64,000 bases of DNA from Candidatus Micrarchaeaceae archaeon (GTDB lineage: Archaea > Micrarchaeota > Micrarchaeia > Micrarchaeales > Micrarchaeaceae). Made by a program: the position numbers and the translations under genes. The notes under the pieces are model-generated. The model ran no database searches. It worked only from the letters and a program-made list of their open reading frames with translations, and was not told the origin of the DNA. The stretch lies in assembly GCA_027310825.1 (NCBI GenBank), contig DAIDAC010000006.1, positions 36,172-100,171 on the forward strand. The letters run 5' to 3'. Positions 31,900-40,278 of the stretch are shown piece by piece (position 1 is the stretch's first letter; each line of letters starts with the position of its first letter).

Positions 31900-33195
31900 A
31901 TGGACCTGGGAGAAGGATTGCGCAAAGCGATCGCAAAGCTGACGCGCGCAACCATCATAGACGCAAAAACTATCAAGGAGTTTAACAAGGATCTCCAGAA
32001 GACCTTGATAAGCGCAGACGTAGAGGTATCCCTAGTTCTCCAGTTCTCAAAGGACATAGAAGAGAAAGCTCTCAGGAGCAAACCACCGGCAGGACTTGCG
32101 CCGACAGACTACATAACAAACATAGTATACGAAGAGTTGGTCAAGCTGATGGGTGGCACATTCACGCCAAAGCTCCAGAAGCAAAGGATACTGCTCGCAG
32201 GCCTTTATGGATCTGGAAAGACGACATCGTCAGCGAAGCTGGCCAAGTTTTACCAGGATAGAGGGCTTTCTGCAGGAGTGATCTGCACAGACGTATCGCG
32301 TCCAGCCGCGTATGAGCAGCTCGAGACGCTTGCGAAGCAGGCGAATGTGGGGTTCTTCGGGATAAAAGGGGAAAAAGACCCGGTAAAAATCGTGAAGCAG
32401 GGGCTTGCAGCGCTGAAGGACAAGCACGTGGTCATCTGCGACACAAGCGGAAGGAGCGCTCTCGACGACGCCCTCATCACAGAGCTTAAGGCAGTCAACA
32501 ACGCATTCTCTCCAGATGAGAAATTCCTTGTCATCAATGCAGACATAGGCCAAGTAGCAGGGAGGCAGGCGCGAGAATTCAACAACGCGATCAAGCTGAC
32601 CGGGGTAATAGTAACAAAGATGGACGGATCAGGAAAGGGCGGAGGCGCTCTCAGCGCAACTCACGCAGCCAACGTAACTGTCGCGTTTATCGGAGTCGGA
32701 GAAAAGCTCAGCAACATAGAGCCATACGACGCACAGAAGTTCATAGGGCGGCTTTTGGGAATGCCGGACATAGGCTCGCTAGTCGAGCACGTCCAACAGG
32801 CAGTCAAAGAGGCAAACCTAAAGCCAGAGGACATGGAGATGGAAGAGCTTAACTTCGACTCTTTCTACAACCAGCTCAAGGCAATGCAGGGAATGGGCCC
32901 GCTCAAGAATGTATTCGGAATGATGGGTGCGCCAGACGTGCCAAAGGACGTGATAGAGCAGGGAGAAGGGCGACTTGCGAAGTACAAAGTAATCATCGGA
33001 TCGATGACAAAAGAGGAGAGGAAGAACGAGCGTCTTCTTCATGACACTCACAGAATAGAGCGAATAGCGAAGGGCAGCGGGTCGAACGAATCTGATGTCC
33101 ACAAGCTAATCTCGGACTTCAACAAGATGAAGAAAATGTTCAACTCATTGAAGAACGACAGGAACTTCAAGAAGAAGTTCGCAAAGTTCATGTGA
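31900..33195 (+). CDS. srp54: Signal recognition particle protein SRP54
   Basis: SRP54 binds signal sequences on the ribosome and docks with the receptor FtsY. The 431-residue protein has the helical N domain, the G domain with P-loop GLYGSGKTT (101-109), DTSGR and TKMDGSGKGG, and a C-terminal M domain that binds SRP RNA helix 8 (SMTKEERKNERLL, GSGSNESDVHKLISDFNKM). Its RNA partner is at 10502-10763. The Drg-like GTPase follows 10 bases later. Confidence 0.96.
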   Translation: MDLGEGLRKAIAKLTRATIIDAKTIKEFNKDLQKTLISADVEVSLVLQFSKDIEEKALRSKPPAGLAPTDYITNIVYEELVKLMGGTFTPKLQKQRILLAGLYGSGKTTSSAKLAKFYQDRGLSAGVICTDVSRPAAYEQLETLAKQANVGFFGIKGEKDPVKIVKQGLAALKDKHVVICDTSGRSALDDALITELKAVNNAFSPDEKFLVINADIGQVAGRQAREFNNAIKLTGVIVTKMDGSGKGGGALSATHAANVTVAFIGVGEKLSNIEPYDAQKFIGRLLGMPDIGSLVEHVQQAVKEANLKPEDMEMEELNFDSFYNQLKAMQGMGPLKNVFGMMGAPDVPKDVIEQGEGRLAKYKVIIGSMTKEERKNERLLHDTHRIERIAKGSGSNESDVHKLISDFNKMKKMFNSLKNDRNFKKKFAKFM

Positions 33196-33205
33196 TGGTG
33201 GTCGT

Positions 33206-34312
33206 ATGCCGAGCAAAAAGGAACTTCTAGAAGAGAAGCTCAAGGAAATGCAGAAGGAGTACGACAAAACCCAGGACAACAAAAAGACCAACTACCACCT
33301 GGGCCAGCTTCGCTCGAAGATCGCGCACACGAAGAAGGCGATAGTCGAAGCAGGGAAGCGAACCCACCTGGAAGGATTCTACATAAAGAAAACTGGCGAC
33401 GCCACTGTCGCTCTCGTCGGATTCCCAAGCGCAGGAAAGTCATCGCTCATCAACGTGATAGCAAACACACGGTCAAAGACTGCGGCCTACGCGTTCACAA
33501 CAACAAAGATAATTCCTGGAACAATGCTATACAAAGATGCGCACATACAGGTGTTCGACATGCCTGGCCTGATCGAAGACGCGCACCTCGGAGTGGGAGG
33601 GGGCAGAATGGTTATCTCTGCGGCAAAGTCTGCAGACCTAATCGTTTTTGTCATCGACGTAAACCAACTCCATCAGTTCGAGAAGCTTCTCAAGGAACTC
33701 AACGCGCTCGAAATCACGATCAACAAGAAGAAACCCTACATACAGCTTGTCGACCAGATAACCGGAGGGATAAAAATAGAAGTAAACAAGTCTGGACTTC
33801 CAGAAGAAGACATAAGGGAGATACTTATCGGGCTCGGAAACCACAACTACATCATTTCAATTTGGGGGAAGGTTACCGAAGACGAACTGATTTCAATAAT
33901 ATCTGGAAGGGCGATATATCTGAGAGCGATTGTCGCGCTCAACAAGACTGACACGATAACGGGGGCAGACAAGCTTGCAAGCGATTTCTCAAAGAAGCAC
34001 AACATAGAAGTGCTTCCTATCAGCGCTACAAACCAGACCGGTCTCGTTCAGCTGAAGGAAAGAATATACGAGAACCTCGGAATAATAACCGTTTATCTGA
34101 AACCTAGAACAGGAGAGGAGCGGCTTATGCCGATGATACTTGGCAAAGGGGCTACGATCGGCGACGCAGCAAAAAAATTCCACACAAGCTTCGCCGACTC
34201 TCTCGAATGCGCAATCATAAGCGGGCCAAGCGCGAAGTTTTCTAATCAGAAGGTCGGTGAGGCGCACGTTCTTGCAGGAGGAGACATAATTACATTCATA
34301 CGAGAGAAGTAG
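33206..34312 (+). CDS. Drg-type GTPase of the Obg/TRAFAC family, TGS domain
   Basis: Drg proteins are ribosome-associated GTPases. The 368-residue protein has a helical basic N-terminus, the G1 loop GFPSAGKSS, G3 motif DMPGLIEDAHLGVGGGR, G4 NKTD, and a C-terminal TGS domain (GIITVYLKPRTG to AHVLAGGDIITFIREK). The G domain is interrupted by the usual S5D2L-like insertion. It sits in a likely operon with srp54, linking it to co-translational processes. The target is not known in detail. Confidence 0.92.
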   Translation: MPSKKELLEEKLKEMQKEYDKTQDNKKTNYHLGQLRSKIAHTKKAIVEAGKRTHLEGFYIKKTGDATVALVGFPSAGKSSLINVIANTRSKTAAYAFTTTKIIPGTMLYKDAHIQVFDMPGLIEDAHLGVGGGRMVISAAKSADLIVFVIDVNQLHQFEKLLKELNALEITINKKKPYIQLVDQITGGIKIEVNKSGLPEEDIREILIGLGNHNYIISIWGKVTEDELISIISGRAIYLRAIVALNKTDTITGADKLASDFSKKHNIEVLPISATNQTGLVQLKERIYENLGIITVYLKPRTGEERLMPMILGKGATIGDAAKKFHTSFADSLECAIISGPSAKFSNQKVGEAHVLAGGDIITFIREK

Positions 34313-34383
34313 TTAGCTCACTTCCGAAATTATGGAAGGATTAAATAACTTTAATGTCACATATCTCTGCGACCGGTGACATC

Positions 34384-34827
34384 ATGGGAATAAAATATTG
34401 GGAGTTTGAAGACGCCCCCCTCAAGGAAAAGCTAAAGGCTGTAAACGTAAAGGACATTTCAAAAGTGTTCTTCGACAACGAAACCGAGGCGTACAGGTTC
34501 TCTCTTCTTCTGCTAGAGGCAAAGAAAAAAGGCCAGCTCAGATTGAAGGACGTTCCAGAAAGCGTTCCGATTGCGACTGCGAAGCGCTATCTCGACTACG
34601 CAGTACAGATCGGCCTACTGAAGCACGAGAACAGCGCTTATTCTCTCACAGACAGATACACAAAACCGTTCAGGAACATAGCGATTTACATAAAGGCGTG
34701 GATGGACAGCACAAGCGAAGAGGATCTTAACATACAGTTCGCTAACGCGCGTGTAGAAAGGCAGTCGAAGCGCGGCGGAAGAAAAGCTGCAGAAGGCAAC
34801 GGCATAGGCGAAGCGACCCAACAGTAA
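34384..34827 (+). CDS. Putative winged-helix regulator of unknown function
   Basis: The product (147 residues from ATG 34384) is soluble. A segment of helix-turn-helix character (LKDVPESVPIATAKRYLDYAVQIGLLKHENSAY) is followed by a wing-like strand and a basic, low-complexity end (RQSKRGGRKAAEGNG). TTAAATAA at 34340-34348 acts as TATA box and makes 34384 a better start than the ATG at 34354. No specific family is recognised. Confidence 0.65.
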   Translation: MGIKYWEFEDAPLKEKLKAVNVKDISKVFFDNETEAYRFSLLLLEAKKKGQLRLKDVPESVPIATAKRYLDYAVQIGLLKHENSAYSLTDRYTKPFRNIAIYIKAWMDSTSEEDLNIQFANARVERQSKRGGRKAAEGNGIGEATQQ

Positions 34828-34888
34828 TTTTTATGCTAAAGATAAGCAATTAAAAAGCTTGCTTGAGCTTCTTTAACAAGGGGTTAGA

Positions 34889-35842
34889 ATGAACGCACGA
34901 AGACTACTGTTGCCGATATCAATTTTTGCACTGCTGGCTCTGTTCCAGATGTCGTTTGCAAGCGGCTACGGAACATCGAAGATAACACTTTCAAAGAGCA
35001 GCCTTTCAATAAGTCCAGGAAGTTCAGCCTCTGTCTCGTACAATGTGACAATCCAGTCCGGAAACACGTGGGGCACGATACTGCACGTCGTCAACCAAGC
35101 CCAGCTTACTTCACAGGGAATAAACGTAACCCTTAGCAACGCCGGAGGTGCAGCGACAGACCCACCGTTCTCTGGAACGATGACTGTATCACTTATGCCC
35201 TCGGTGAAACCAGGAAATTACAGCATAACGCTAAACGCAACGATGGACGACCCTACTACTAACAACACTGTGCTTTCGCTGATGGTTCCTGCTGTTGTTC
35301 CAAACCCGATCGCAAGTGGCGGCACCACCGGAACGACAACTCCGGCAACGACTACGGCATATAACTCAGGCTCAGGTGCAGGCTCGGGAACAAGTCTATC
35401 CTACGCTGGTCTCAACTTTAGCAACATAACGACGTGGCTGCTGATCGGCATAGTTATCGTCGCAATTTCCGGAATCGCAGCTATGCTGAAGAAGGCAAAG
35501 GCCCGCCTTATGGTTCTTGGAATAACTCTTATACTAATCGGAATTCTCCTCTGGCTCTACGGAGATTACAGCGGCGGCATCACCAGCTACATATACGGTG
35601 GAGTTGCAGCGATAGTGATTGGCACACTCCTATGGCTATATGCTGACGTCAAATGGGGGATGTTTGCAAAGAAGAACAAGTCCACATACCTGATAATACT
35701 GAGCGTCATCCTTCTGCTCGCCGGAACAGCAACATGGCTCTATGGTGATTTGTACAATGGGGGAAACCTTACTGACGTGTGGGGAGGCGTCATCGTGATG
35801 CTGATAGGAATAGTGCTCTGGACGCTTGCATATCATGTATAG
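34889..35842 (+). CDS. Secreted/membrane protein with internally repeated C-terminal helices
   Basis: The 317-residue protein has a signal peptide, an extracellular beta-sandwich domain of about 100 residues (SISPGSSASVSYNVTIQSG), a Thr/Ser/Gly linker, and a C-terminal membrane part of about five to six helices. That part shows an internal repeat of the pattern IGxLLWLYGDY-GG...GGVxxIVIGTLLWLY, occurring again as AGTATWLYGDLYNGG...GGVIVMLIGIVLW. AAGGGG before the ATG is a good Shine-Dalgarno. The role is unknown. The 158 bases after it contain no confident gene. Confidence 0.7.
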   Translation: MNARRLLLPISIFALLALFQMSFASGYGTSKITLSKSSLSISPGSSASVSYNVTIQSGNTWGTILHVVNQAQLTSQGINVTLSNAGGAATDPPFSGTMTVSLMPSVKPGNYSITLNATMDDPTTNNTVLSLMVPAVVPNPIASGGTTGTTTPATTTAYNSGSGAGSGTSLSYAGLNFSNITTWLLIGIVIVAISGIAAMLKKAKARLMVLGITLILIGILLWLYGDYSGGITSYIYGGVAAIVIGTLLWLYADVKWGMFAKKNKSTYLIILSVILLLAGTATWLYGDLYNGGNLTDVWGGVIVMLIGIVLWTLAYHV

Positions 35843-36000
35843 TGTATAGCAAATAAGGGATGCCATAATAGCGCGAAAGCTCTGCCTAACATGGCGTTTA
35901 CAATCCCCGAAACAAAGGGCGAGTGCTATTACAGCATCTGGAGAGATGTGGGGCTTCTCTTGTTATTGCATCACAGCAAGCCTCTCCGCCGGCTGGTTCA

Positions 36001-36489
36001 TCAAGGAACTACTGTGATTGTTCCGCTCAGGCCTGCGCTTTGGTCCCCATCAACATTAGAATAGAACGTCAGATTCCCTGCTGTCGACGGTGCATAGAAA
36101 ACGGTGGTCTTGTTCGATCCCGGCAATACAAGTGTGCTGTTGACACTGATGCTTGGAACATAGAGGTCATGCAGCTTGGTTCCAGTGTTGTGCAGGTTTA
36201 TCGCGATGCGCCGGCCCGTGTTTGCAACTAAAAGCTTCGGAGTGAATCCTGTGTCATTCACATAAACCTGTATTATCGTCGGTGGCGAAATCGCAGGCGC
36301 TACTGTAGTCGTTGTTTGGTGAATTGGTATGCCCCCAATGGCTGTATTGGATTGCGTAGTAAGGAAGTATGTCAAAAACGCTATCACTACGACTACTACA
36401 AAAATTCCGACTATGATCGGAAGCTTACTCCGTAGCGTATAGGAATCCACGTACATGTTATTTGGTTGTGAGACAAGCTTTTTAAGCAT
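36001..36489 (-). CDS. Membrane-anchored cupredoxin-like protein lacking copper ligands
   Basis: The 162-residue protein has one N-terminal membrane helix (about residues 24-46), a Thr-rich linker and a C-terminal domain with the cupredoxin pattern: FTPKLLVANTGRRIAINLHNTGTKLHDLYVP, VLPGSNKTTVFYAPSTAGNLTFYSN and GLSGTITVV, seen here as separate strand pieces. The first His (in LHDL) is kept, but the usual Cys, second His and Met of the copper site appear as Ser, Gln and Leu. It may therefore be structural. A second in-frame ATG at 36456 is possible. Confidence 0.7.
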   Translation of the reverse strand: MLKKLVSQPNNMYVDSYTLRSKLPIIVGIFVVVVVIAFLTYFLTTQSNTAIGGIPIHQTTTTVAPAISPPTIIQVYVNDTGFTPKLLVANTGRRIAINLHNTGTKLHDLYVPSISVNSTLVLPGSNKTTVFYAPSTAGNLTFYSNVDGDQSAGLSGTITVVP

Positions 36490-36568
36490 TTTTGCCTGTC
36501 AGAATTCTGAAATCGAATCCCTATGCAATCGCAAAGGTTTTTATTTGCGCTTTTGTTCTTATTACAAC

Positions 36569-38041
36569 ATGAAGAATATAGTGCGAGATACGACCAAAGC
36601 ACAGTCGGCAATGGAATATCTGATGACTTACGGGTGGGCGATACTAATCATAGGCGTGGTCATCGGCGTGCTATACCAGCTTGGCGTTTTTTCTGGGGCA
36701 AACTTTACGGCTACGGCATGCACAGCCGCAGCTGGCTATTTATGCACCACCCCTATCATGAATACAAGCGGGTATGTGTTGGTCAGCCTAGGCCAGGCAA
36801 GTTCCCAAAGCATAACCGTCACAGGAATCGCATGCTCGAGCAACCAGTCAGAGCCCACCTCTTTCACAGGAGTCAACATAGTGCTCCAGCCGAACCAGCA
36901 GAACAGCACTGCAGCTGCGTTTGCGTGCCCGATAAAGAATAAGGTCATAGGGCAGTCCTTTGCAGGAACCCTGTGGATCGAATACACTACGCCGACACAA
37001 TCCACTCCGCTCACCGCAGAAATAGCAACCTTCACCGGAGTGGCGTCAACAAGCGCCAAGCTAGTCTCGTCATACACCGATGTATACTGTGTCGGCGGCA
37101 GCACTTCGCCGAGCAACGGCGTCTACTACGCAAAGCTCCTCGGCAACAAGCTTGGCGGCGGCGTAGGGGGCTGGAACTCCACGACTCCATACCCGGTCGG
37201 ATTCGTCAATGGAGGATGTGCGATATACAGCGGGTACATTTACTGCTCCCCATCGCAGGGAAGCAGCGATGAGCACATTTATTATGCAAGCGTAAGCAGC
37301 ACAGGAGTCGGTGCATGGTCGCAAGGTACTGTCATCCCATCGCTGTACACTATGTCGTTCGCTGGCTGTACGATATACCAGGGCTACATTTACTGCTCGT
37401 CTTTGTGCGGCAACCCATGTGGCAGTGCACAAACCGCCATAATATCTGCGCCGATAAATGGCGACGGCTCAATCGGCTCGTGGTCCACTGCAGGCAACGA
37501 TGCATACGGATTGTTTGGCGATCCGTGCTTCATCTATCAAGGGACTATGCTCTGCCTTGGAACTTATTCCGGCACTGCAAACCTGGATTATTATGCAACG
37601 GTAACCAGCCCCGGCCAGCTAAGCTCCTTCACCGCAACAACAAGCTATCCGACTAGCGGCCAGCCGTTCGCTACAAGCTGCGTCGTAGCCAGCGGCATGC
37701 TCATCTGTGCCGGAGGAAGGAGCGGCAACGGGGTATACAACGCAGTTTTCTCGCCGTCATCAGGCCTTGGCGCATCCTTCACCAGCGACGGCTCCTATCC
37801 TGGAGGGCTTACATTCTACCAGAACAGCTGCGTCTACGACAGCGGCTACATATACTGCCTGAGCAGCGAGAGTTCGCCTTACACTCAGATATATTATGCG
37901 CCTGTAACGAACGGAGCGCTTGGCTCATGGACATTGGACAGCAATGTCTTATATCCGTCGCAGCTCGGCGGCGGTGGCAGCGCATGCGCAATCAATGACA
38001 ACACTGGCGCATATTCCGGAGGAGGAGGGAGCACAAGCTGA
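36569..38041 (+). CDS. Pilin-like protein joined to a propeller-like repeat domain
   Basis: From ATG 36569 the 490-residue protein opens with MKNIVRDTTKAQSAMEYLM, the class III signal and assembly helix, followed by a short-pilin domain (TACTAAAGYLC... EIATFTG) resembling the gene at 6317-6934. The remaining 330 residues consist of about six repeats with a recurring core C-x-I-Y-x-G-Y-I-Y-C and Y-x-x-V segments, like kelch-type propeller blades. The fusion could display a propeller on a pilus. An upstream in-frame ATG at 36455 adds a leader not seen in relatives. Confidence 0.82.
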   Translation: MKNIVRDTTKAQSAMEYLMTYGWAILIIGVVIGVLYQLGVFSGANFTATACTAAAGYLCTTPIMNTSGYVLVSLGQASSQSITVTGIACSSNQSEPTSFTGVNIVLQPNQQNSTAAAFACPIKNKVIGQSFAGTLWIEYTTPTQSTPLTAEIATFTGVASTSAKLVSSYTDVYCVGGSTSPSNGVYYAKLLGNKLGGGVGGWNSTTPYPVGFVNGGCAIYSGYIYCSPSQGSSDEHIYYASVSSTGVGAWSQGTVIPSLYTMSFAGCTIYQGYIYCSSLCGNPCGSAQTAIISAPINGDGSIGSWSTAGNDAYGLFGDPCFIYQGTMLCLGTYSGTANLDYYATVTSPGQLSSFTATTSYPTSGQPFATSCVVASGMLICAGGRSGNGVYNAVFSPSSGLGASFTSDGSYPGGLTFYQNSCVYDSGYIYCLSSESSPYTQIYYAPVTNGALGSWTLDSNVLYPSQLGGGGSACAINDNTGAYSGGGGSTS

Positions 38042-38051
38042 ACGTTGCATT

Positions 38052-39257
38052 TCACTTCGGCCATATGCCTGGGCTCTCCACAGAATAGTTGCATCCAAGC
38101 GCGGCGAAGTCGCATCCCGAAACCACGGTGGAAAATGCCGCCGACGGAATCTGGCTGCTTATGTCCGAGGTGATTGCGAGATCTATTACTCCCGTTCCTC
38201 CAAGCGGCGAATGGCTTACGTAAGTCCAATACTGCCCCGTCTGCGGATTGTAGCGGCCTGACGGAACTCCGCCCGTGCCCTGCTGCACCAGCACCCCTTC
38301 TGGAAGGCCTGGAATCGGAGTGTAACTTCCCTGCAAAGTGGCAGATGAGAATGCAACGACGCTCTGGCCTTCGGATAGGTACAGGGCATATCCTGTCGGC
38401 GTCTTGAATACCGCCGGGTCGGATGCGGTGCCTGGCGATGTTATGGATACGCTCACCCGTACGCCTGGGTCTACAACAAACACTGTGCCATTGCTGCCAC
38501 TGGCTTCAGTCGCGCTCATTATGCTCTTTGTGCAGCTGGACTGGCCAGTAGGGCATTGCGCAGGGTCCTGTCCAGGTATGCCTGGCAGGTAAAACAGCAC
38601 TATCGTTCCATTGCTCAATGTCGGGCTTGGGTCTACGAAGCCATCAGATGATACCGTGCCGTTCGGGTATTCTAGGGTCACAGGAATCGGTGCGCTCTGC
38701 GCACTTGTGCTTATGTTGTATATCACCACTGTGCCCGGATTGTACAGATAGAGCGTGCCCCCTCTTCTGACCAGGTCGGGTACGCTGCCTGCATACGGCT
38801 TGAAACCTGGAACAAGTGTCCAATTGCTGCCATCGTTGGATTGGGCAAGATATGTCGTGTGGTACTGCGGATTAAAACAGGACTTGCCGGTGCAAGCCAG
38901 GAAGGTCATCAGATAATTGCCTGTCACATTCGGCTGTTGCTGCACCGCAATGCTTGTCGTAGCGATTGTAGTCGATTCGCTAATGGAAGTGGCTGCAGTA
39001 GTGGTAGGCATGGAAGTAGGGACCGATGAGCTTGTGGCACCTGGCGAATTTCCTTTTCCGTAGAAAGCAAACGCAGCAACCGCTAAAACCGCTACCACTG
39101 CAATTACTGCGAGCCCGAGCTTTAACGGGCCTGCACCGGATTTAGCATTCGGTAATTTTGTCGGGGCTGTGCTGCCCTTTCCCAATGTCGCATCCGACAT
39201 TACATTGGCAGCCACTTCGCCCAGAAACTCCTTGTGTTTCTTTTTGAGGAGTGCCAT
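38052..39257 (-). CDS. Membrane-anchored beta-propeller-like extracellular protein
   Basis: The 401-residue protein has a cytoplasmic basic N-terminus of about 45 residues, one membrane helix (about 47-67), a Ser/Thr linker and an extracellular domain with blade-like repeats (LAQSNDGSNWTLVPGF, LVRRGGTLYLYNPGTV, VDPSPTLSNGTIVLFY, SDPAVFKTPTGYALYLSEG). The pattern resembles five-bladed glycoside hydrolase families, but catalytic residues cannot be assigned by eye. It is convergent with the pilin-propeller fusion and might work with it at the surface. Confidence 0.7.
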   Translation of the reverse strand: MALLKKKHKEFLGEVAANVMSDATLGKGSTAPTKLPNAKSGAGPLKLGLAVIAVVAVLAVAAFAFYGKGNSPGATSSSVPTSMPTTTAATSISESTTIATTSIAVQQQPNVTGNYLMTFLACTGKSCFNPQYHTTYLAQSNDGSNWTLVPGFKPYAGSVPDLVRRGGTLYLYNPGTVVIYNISTSAQSAPIPVTLEYPNGTVSSDGFVDPSPTLSNGTIVLFYLPGIPGQDPAQCPTGQSSCTKSIMSATEASGSNGTVFVVDPGVRVSVSITSPGTASDPAVFKTPTGYALYLSEGQSVVAFSSATLQGSYTPIPGLPEGVLVQQGTGGVPSGRYNPQTGQYWTYVSHSPLGGTGVIDLAITSDISSQIPSAAFSTVVSGCDFAALGCNYSVESPGIWPK

Positions 39258-39304
39258 GTTTTGTATGGGATAAACCCGTTTTTAATTCTTTGTACAGTAA
39301 AAAG

Positions 39305-39379
39305 CGGGCTCGGCGGGATTTGAACCCGCGACCTAAAGATTAGAAGTCTTTCGCTCTATCCAAGCTGAGCTACGAGCCC
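39305..39379 (-). tRNA. tRNA-Arg (anticodon UCU)
   Basis: The acceptor arms GGGCTCG and CGAGCCC pair, the D stem GCTC/GAGC is present, the anticodon arm AAAGA-CTTCTAA-TCTTT gives anticodon UCU, and the T arm GCGGG-TTCAAAT-CCCGC is canonical. The discriminator is G and no CCA is encoded. The gene lies 1 base downstream of the TatD-family gene on the same strand. Confidence 0.96.
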
Positions 39380-39380
39380 A

Positions 39381-40190
39381 TCAGTTGCGCATGAAGCCAA
39401 GCTTCGTTTGGATATTAAAGAATCTCTTGGTATTTAATGTTAATGCTTCCGAGGCTCTTTCGTAAGTCAACCCTTTGATTTCTGCGACAAGGCGAGCAAC
39501 TTTCTCGACATCTTTCGGGCTTTCCCCTGCAGCAGGGGAGTCGCTTTCGCAAAGAAGCTTGTCGAGCGGGACATCTTTGATTACCTGCCGCCTTTTTGTC
39601 GAATCTATAGACGGCATGGATATCATGTATCCTGATCTAACGGCCTTCATCGCCTGCTGCACATTGCCTTCAAAGAAATGCAGCTGCACCTTCTGCATCT
39701 CTCTGGCTTCAAGAGTTGCGAGAACATCGTCCATCGCGTTTCGGGAATGGACGCAAACCGGAAGATCGAACTTTGTCGCGATGTCAAGCATGCGCTCGAA
39801 CACAGTCTTTTGCTTTCCGACAAGCTCGAATGTGCCAGCTTTTGTGTAGTCAAGCCCTATTTCTCCAATCGCGACAACCTTGTCCATGTTGTCTTTCACC
39901 ATCTTCGCGACCTTTTCTACCTCTTCGTCCAAGTCCTCCTCTTCGAGCTTCAGCGCGTTCTCAGGATCTATGCCGATTGCTCCGAAAATGTTTCGCTTGT
40001 CGCACAGCTCAAGCGTCTTCTTGTTTGTTCTGTTGTCGACTCCGTTAGTTATAAGGGTGAGGACCCCGCTGTCGATTGACTTTTTCACCAGCTCCCAGTC
40101 CTTCATCATGTCCAAATGGCAGTGTGCGTCCGCAAGCTCTGTCTTCTGGGTTTCCACCCTTTCTCCTGTTCTTGTTATCTGTTTCTCCAC
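39381..40190 (-). CDS. tatD: TatD-family metal-dependent hydrolase
   Basis: TatD enzymes are TIM-barrel metallohydrolases with deoxyribonuclease activity. The protein of about 269 residues has all the metal-site motifs: DAHCHLD (HxH) near the N-terminus, GEIGLDY, VHSR, QLHFFEG and CESDSP. GTG 40190 is chosen because a TATA-like TATTTATTATT lies 25-35 bases upstream; a TTG at 40202 adds four codons. The gene ends directly before tRNA-Arg, so the tRNA may be transcribed with it. Confidence 0.92.
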   Translation of the reverse strand: MEKQITRTGERVETQKTELADAHCHLDMMKDWELVKKSIDSGVLTLITNGVDNRTNKKTLELCDKRNIFGAIGIDPENALKLEEEDLDEEVEKVAKMVKDNMDKVVAIGEIGLDYTKAGTFELVGKQKTVFERMLDIATKFDLPVCVHSRNAMDDVLATLEAREMQKVQLHFFEGNVQQAMKAVRSGYMISMPSIDSTKRRQVIKDVPLDKLLCESDSPAAGESPKDVEKVARLVAEIKGLTYERASEALTLNTKRFFNIQTKLGFMRN

Positions 40191-40206
40191 GATGACAACC
40201 AAAACG

Positions 40207-40233
40207 ATAGGATAATAATAAATACTATCCTAT
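40207..40233. promoter_or_regulatory. Inverted repeat in a divergent promoter region
   Basis: ATAGGATA and TATCCTAT form perfect 8-base arms around an AT-rich spacer that also serves as TATA region for the tatD gene. The position between two divergent genes suggests an operator controlling one or both. Confidence 0.4.
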
Positions 40234-40278
40234 TTCAATAATAGATGCTAAAAAGGTTGGGTAGAAACCTGATCCTCG

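Noticed and set aside
35891..36064. Possible 57-codon gene starting MAFTIPETKGECYYSIW on the plus strand
   Set aside because: The first residues faintly recall a small archaeal zinc-ribbon protein, but the rest does not continue the pattern and runs antisense into the cupredoxin-like gene. At most a degraded remnant.
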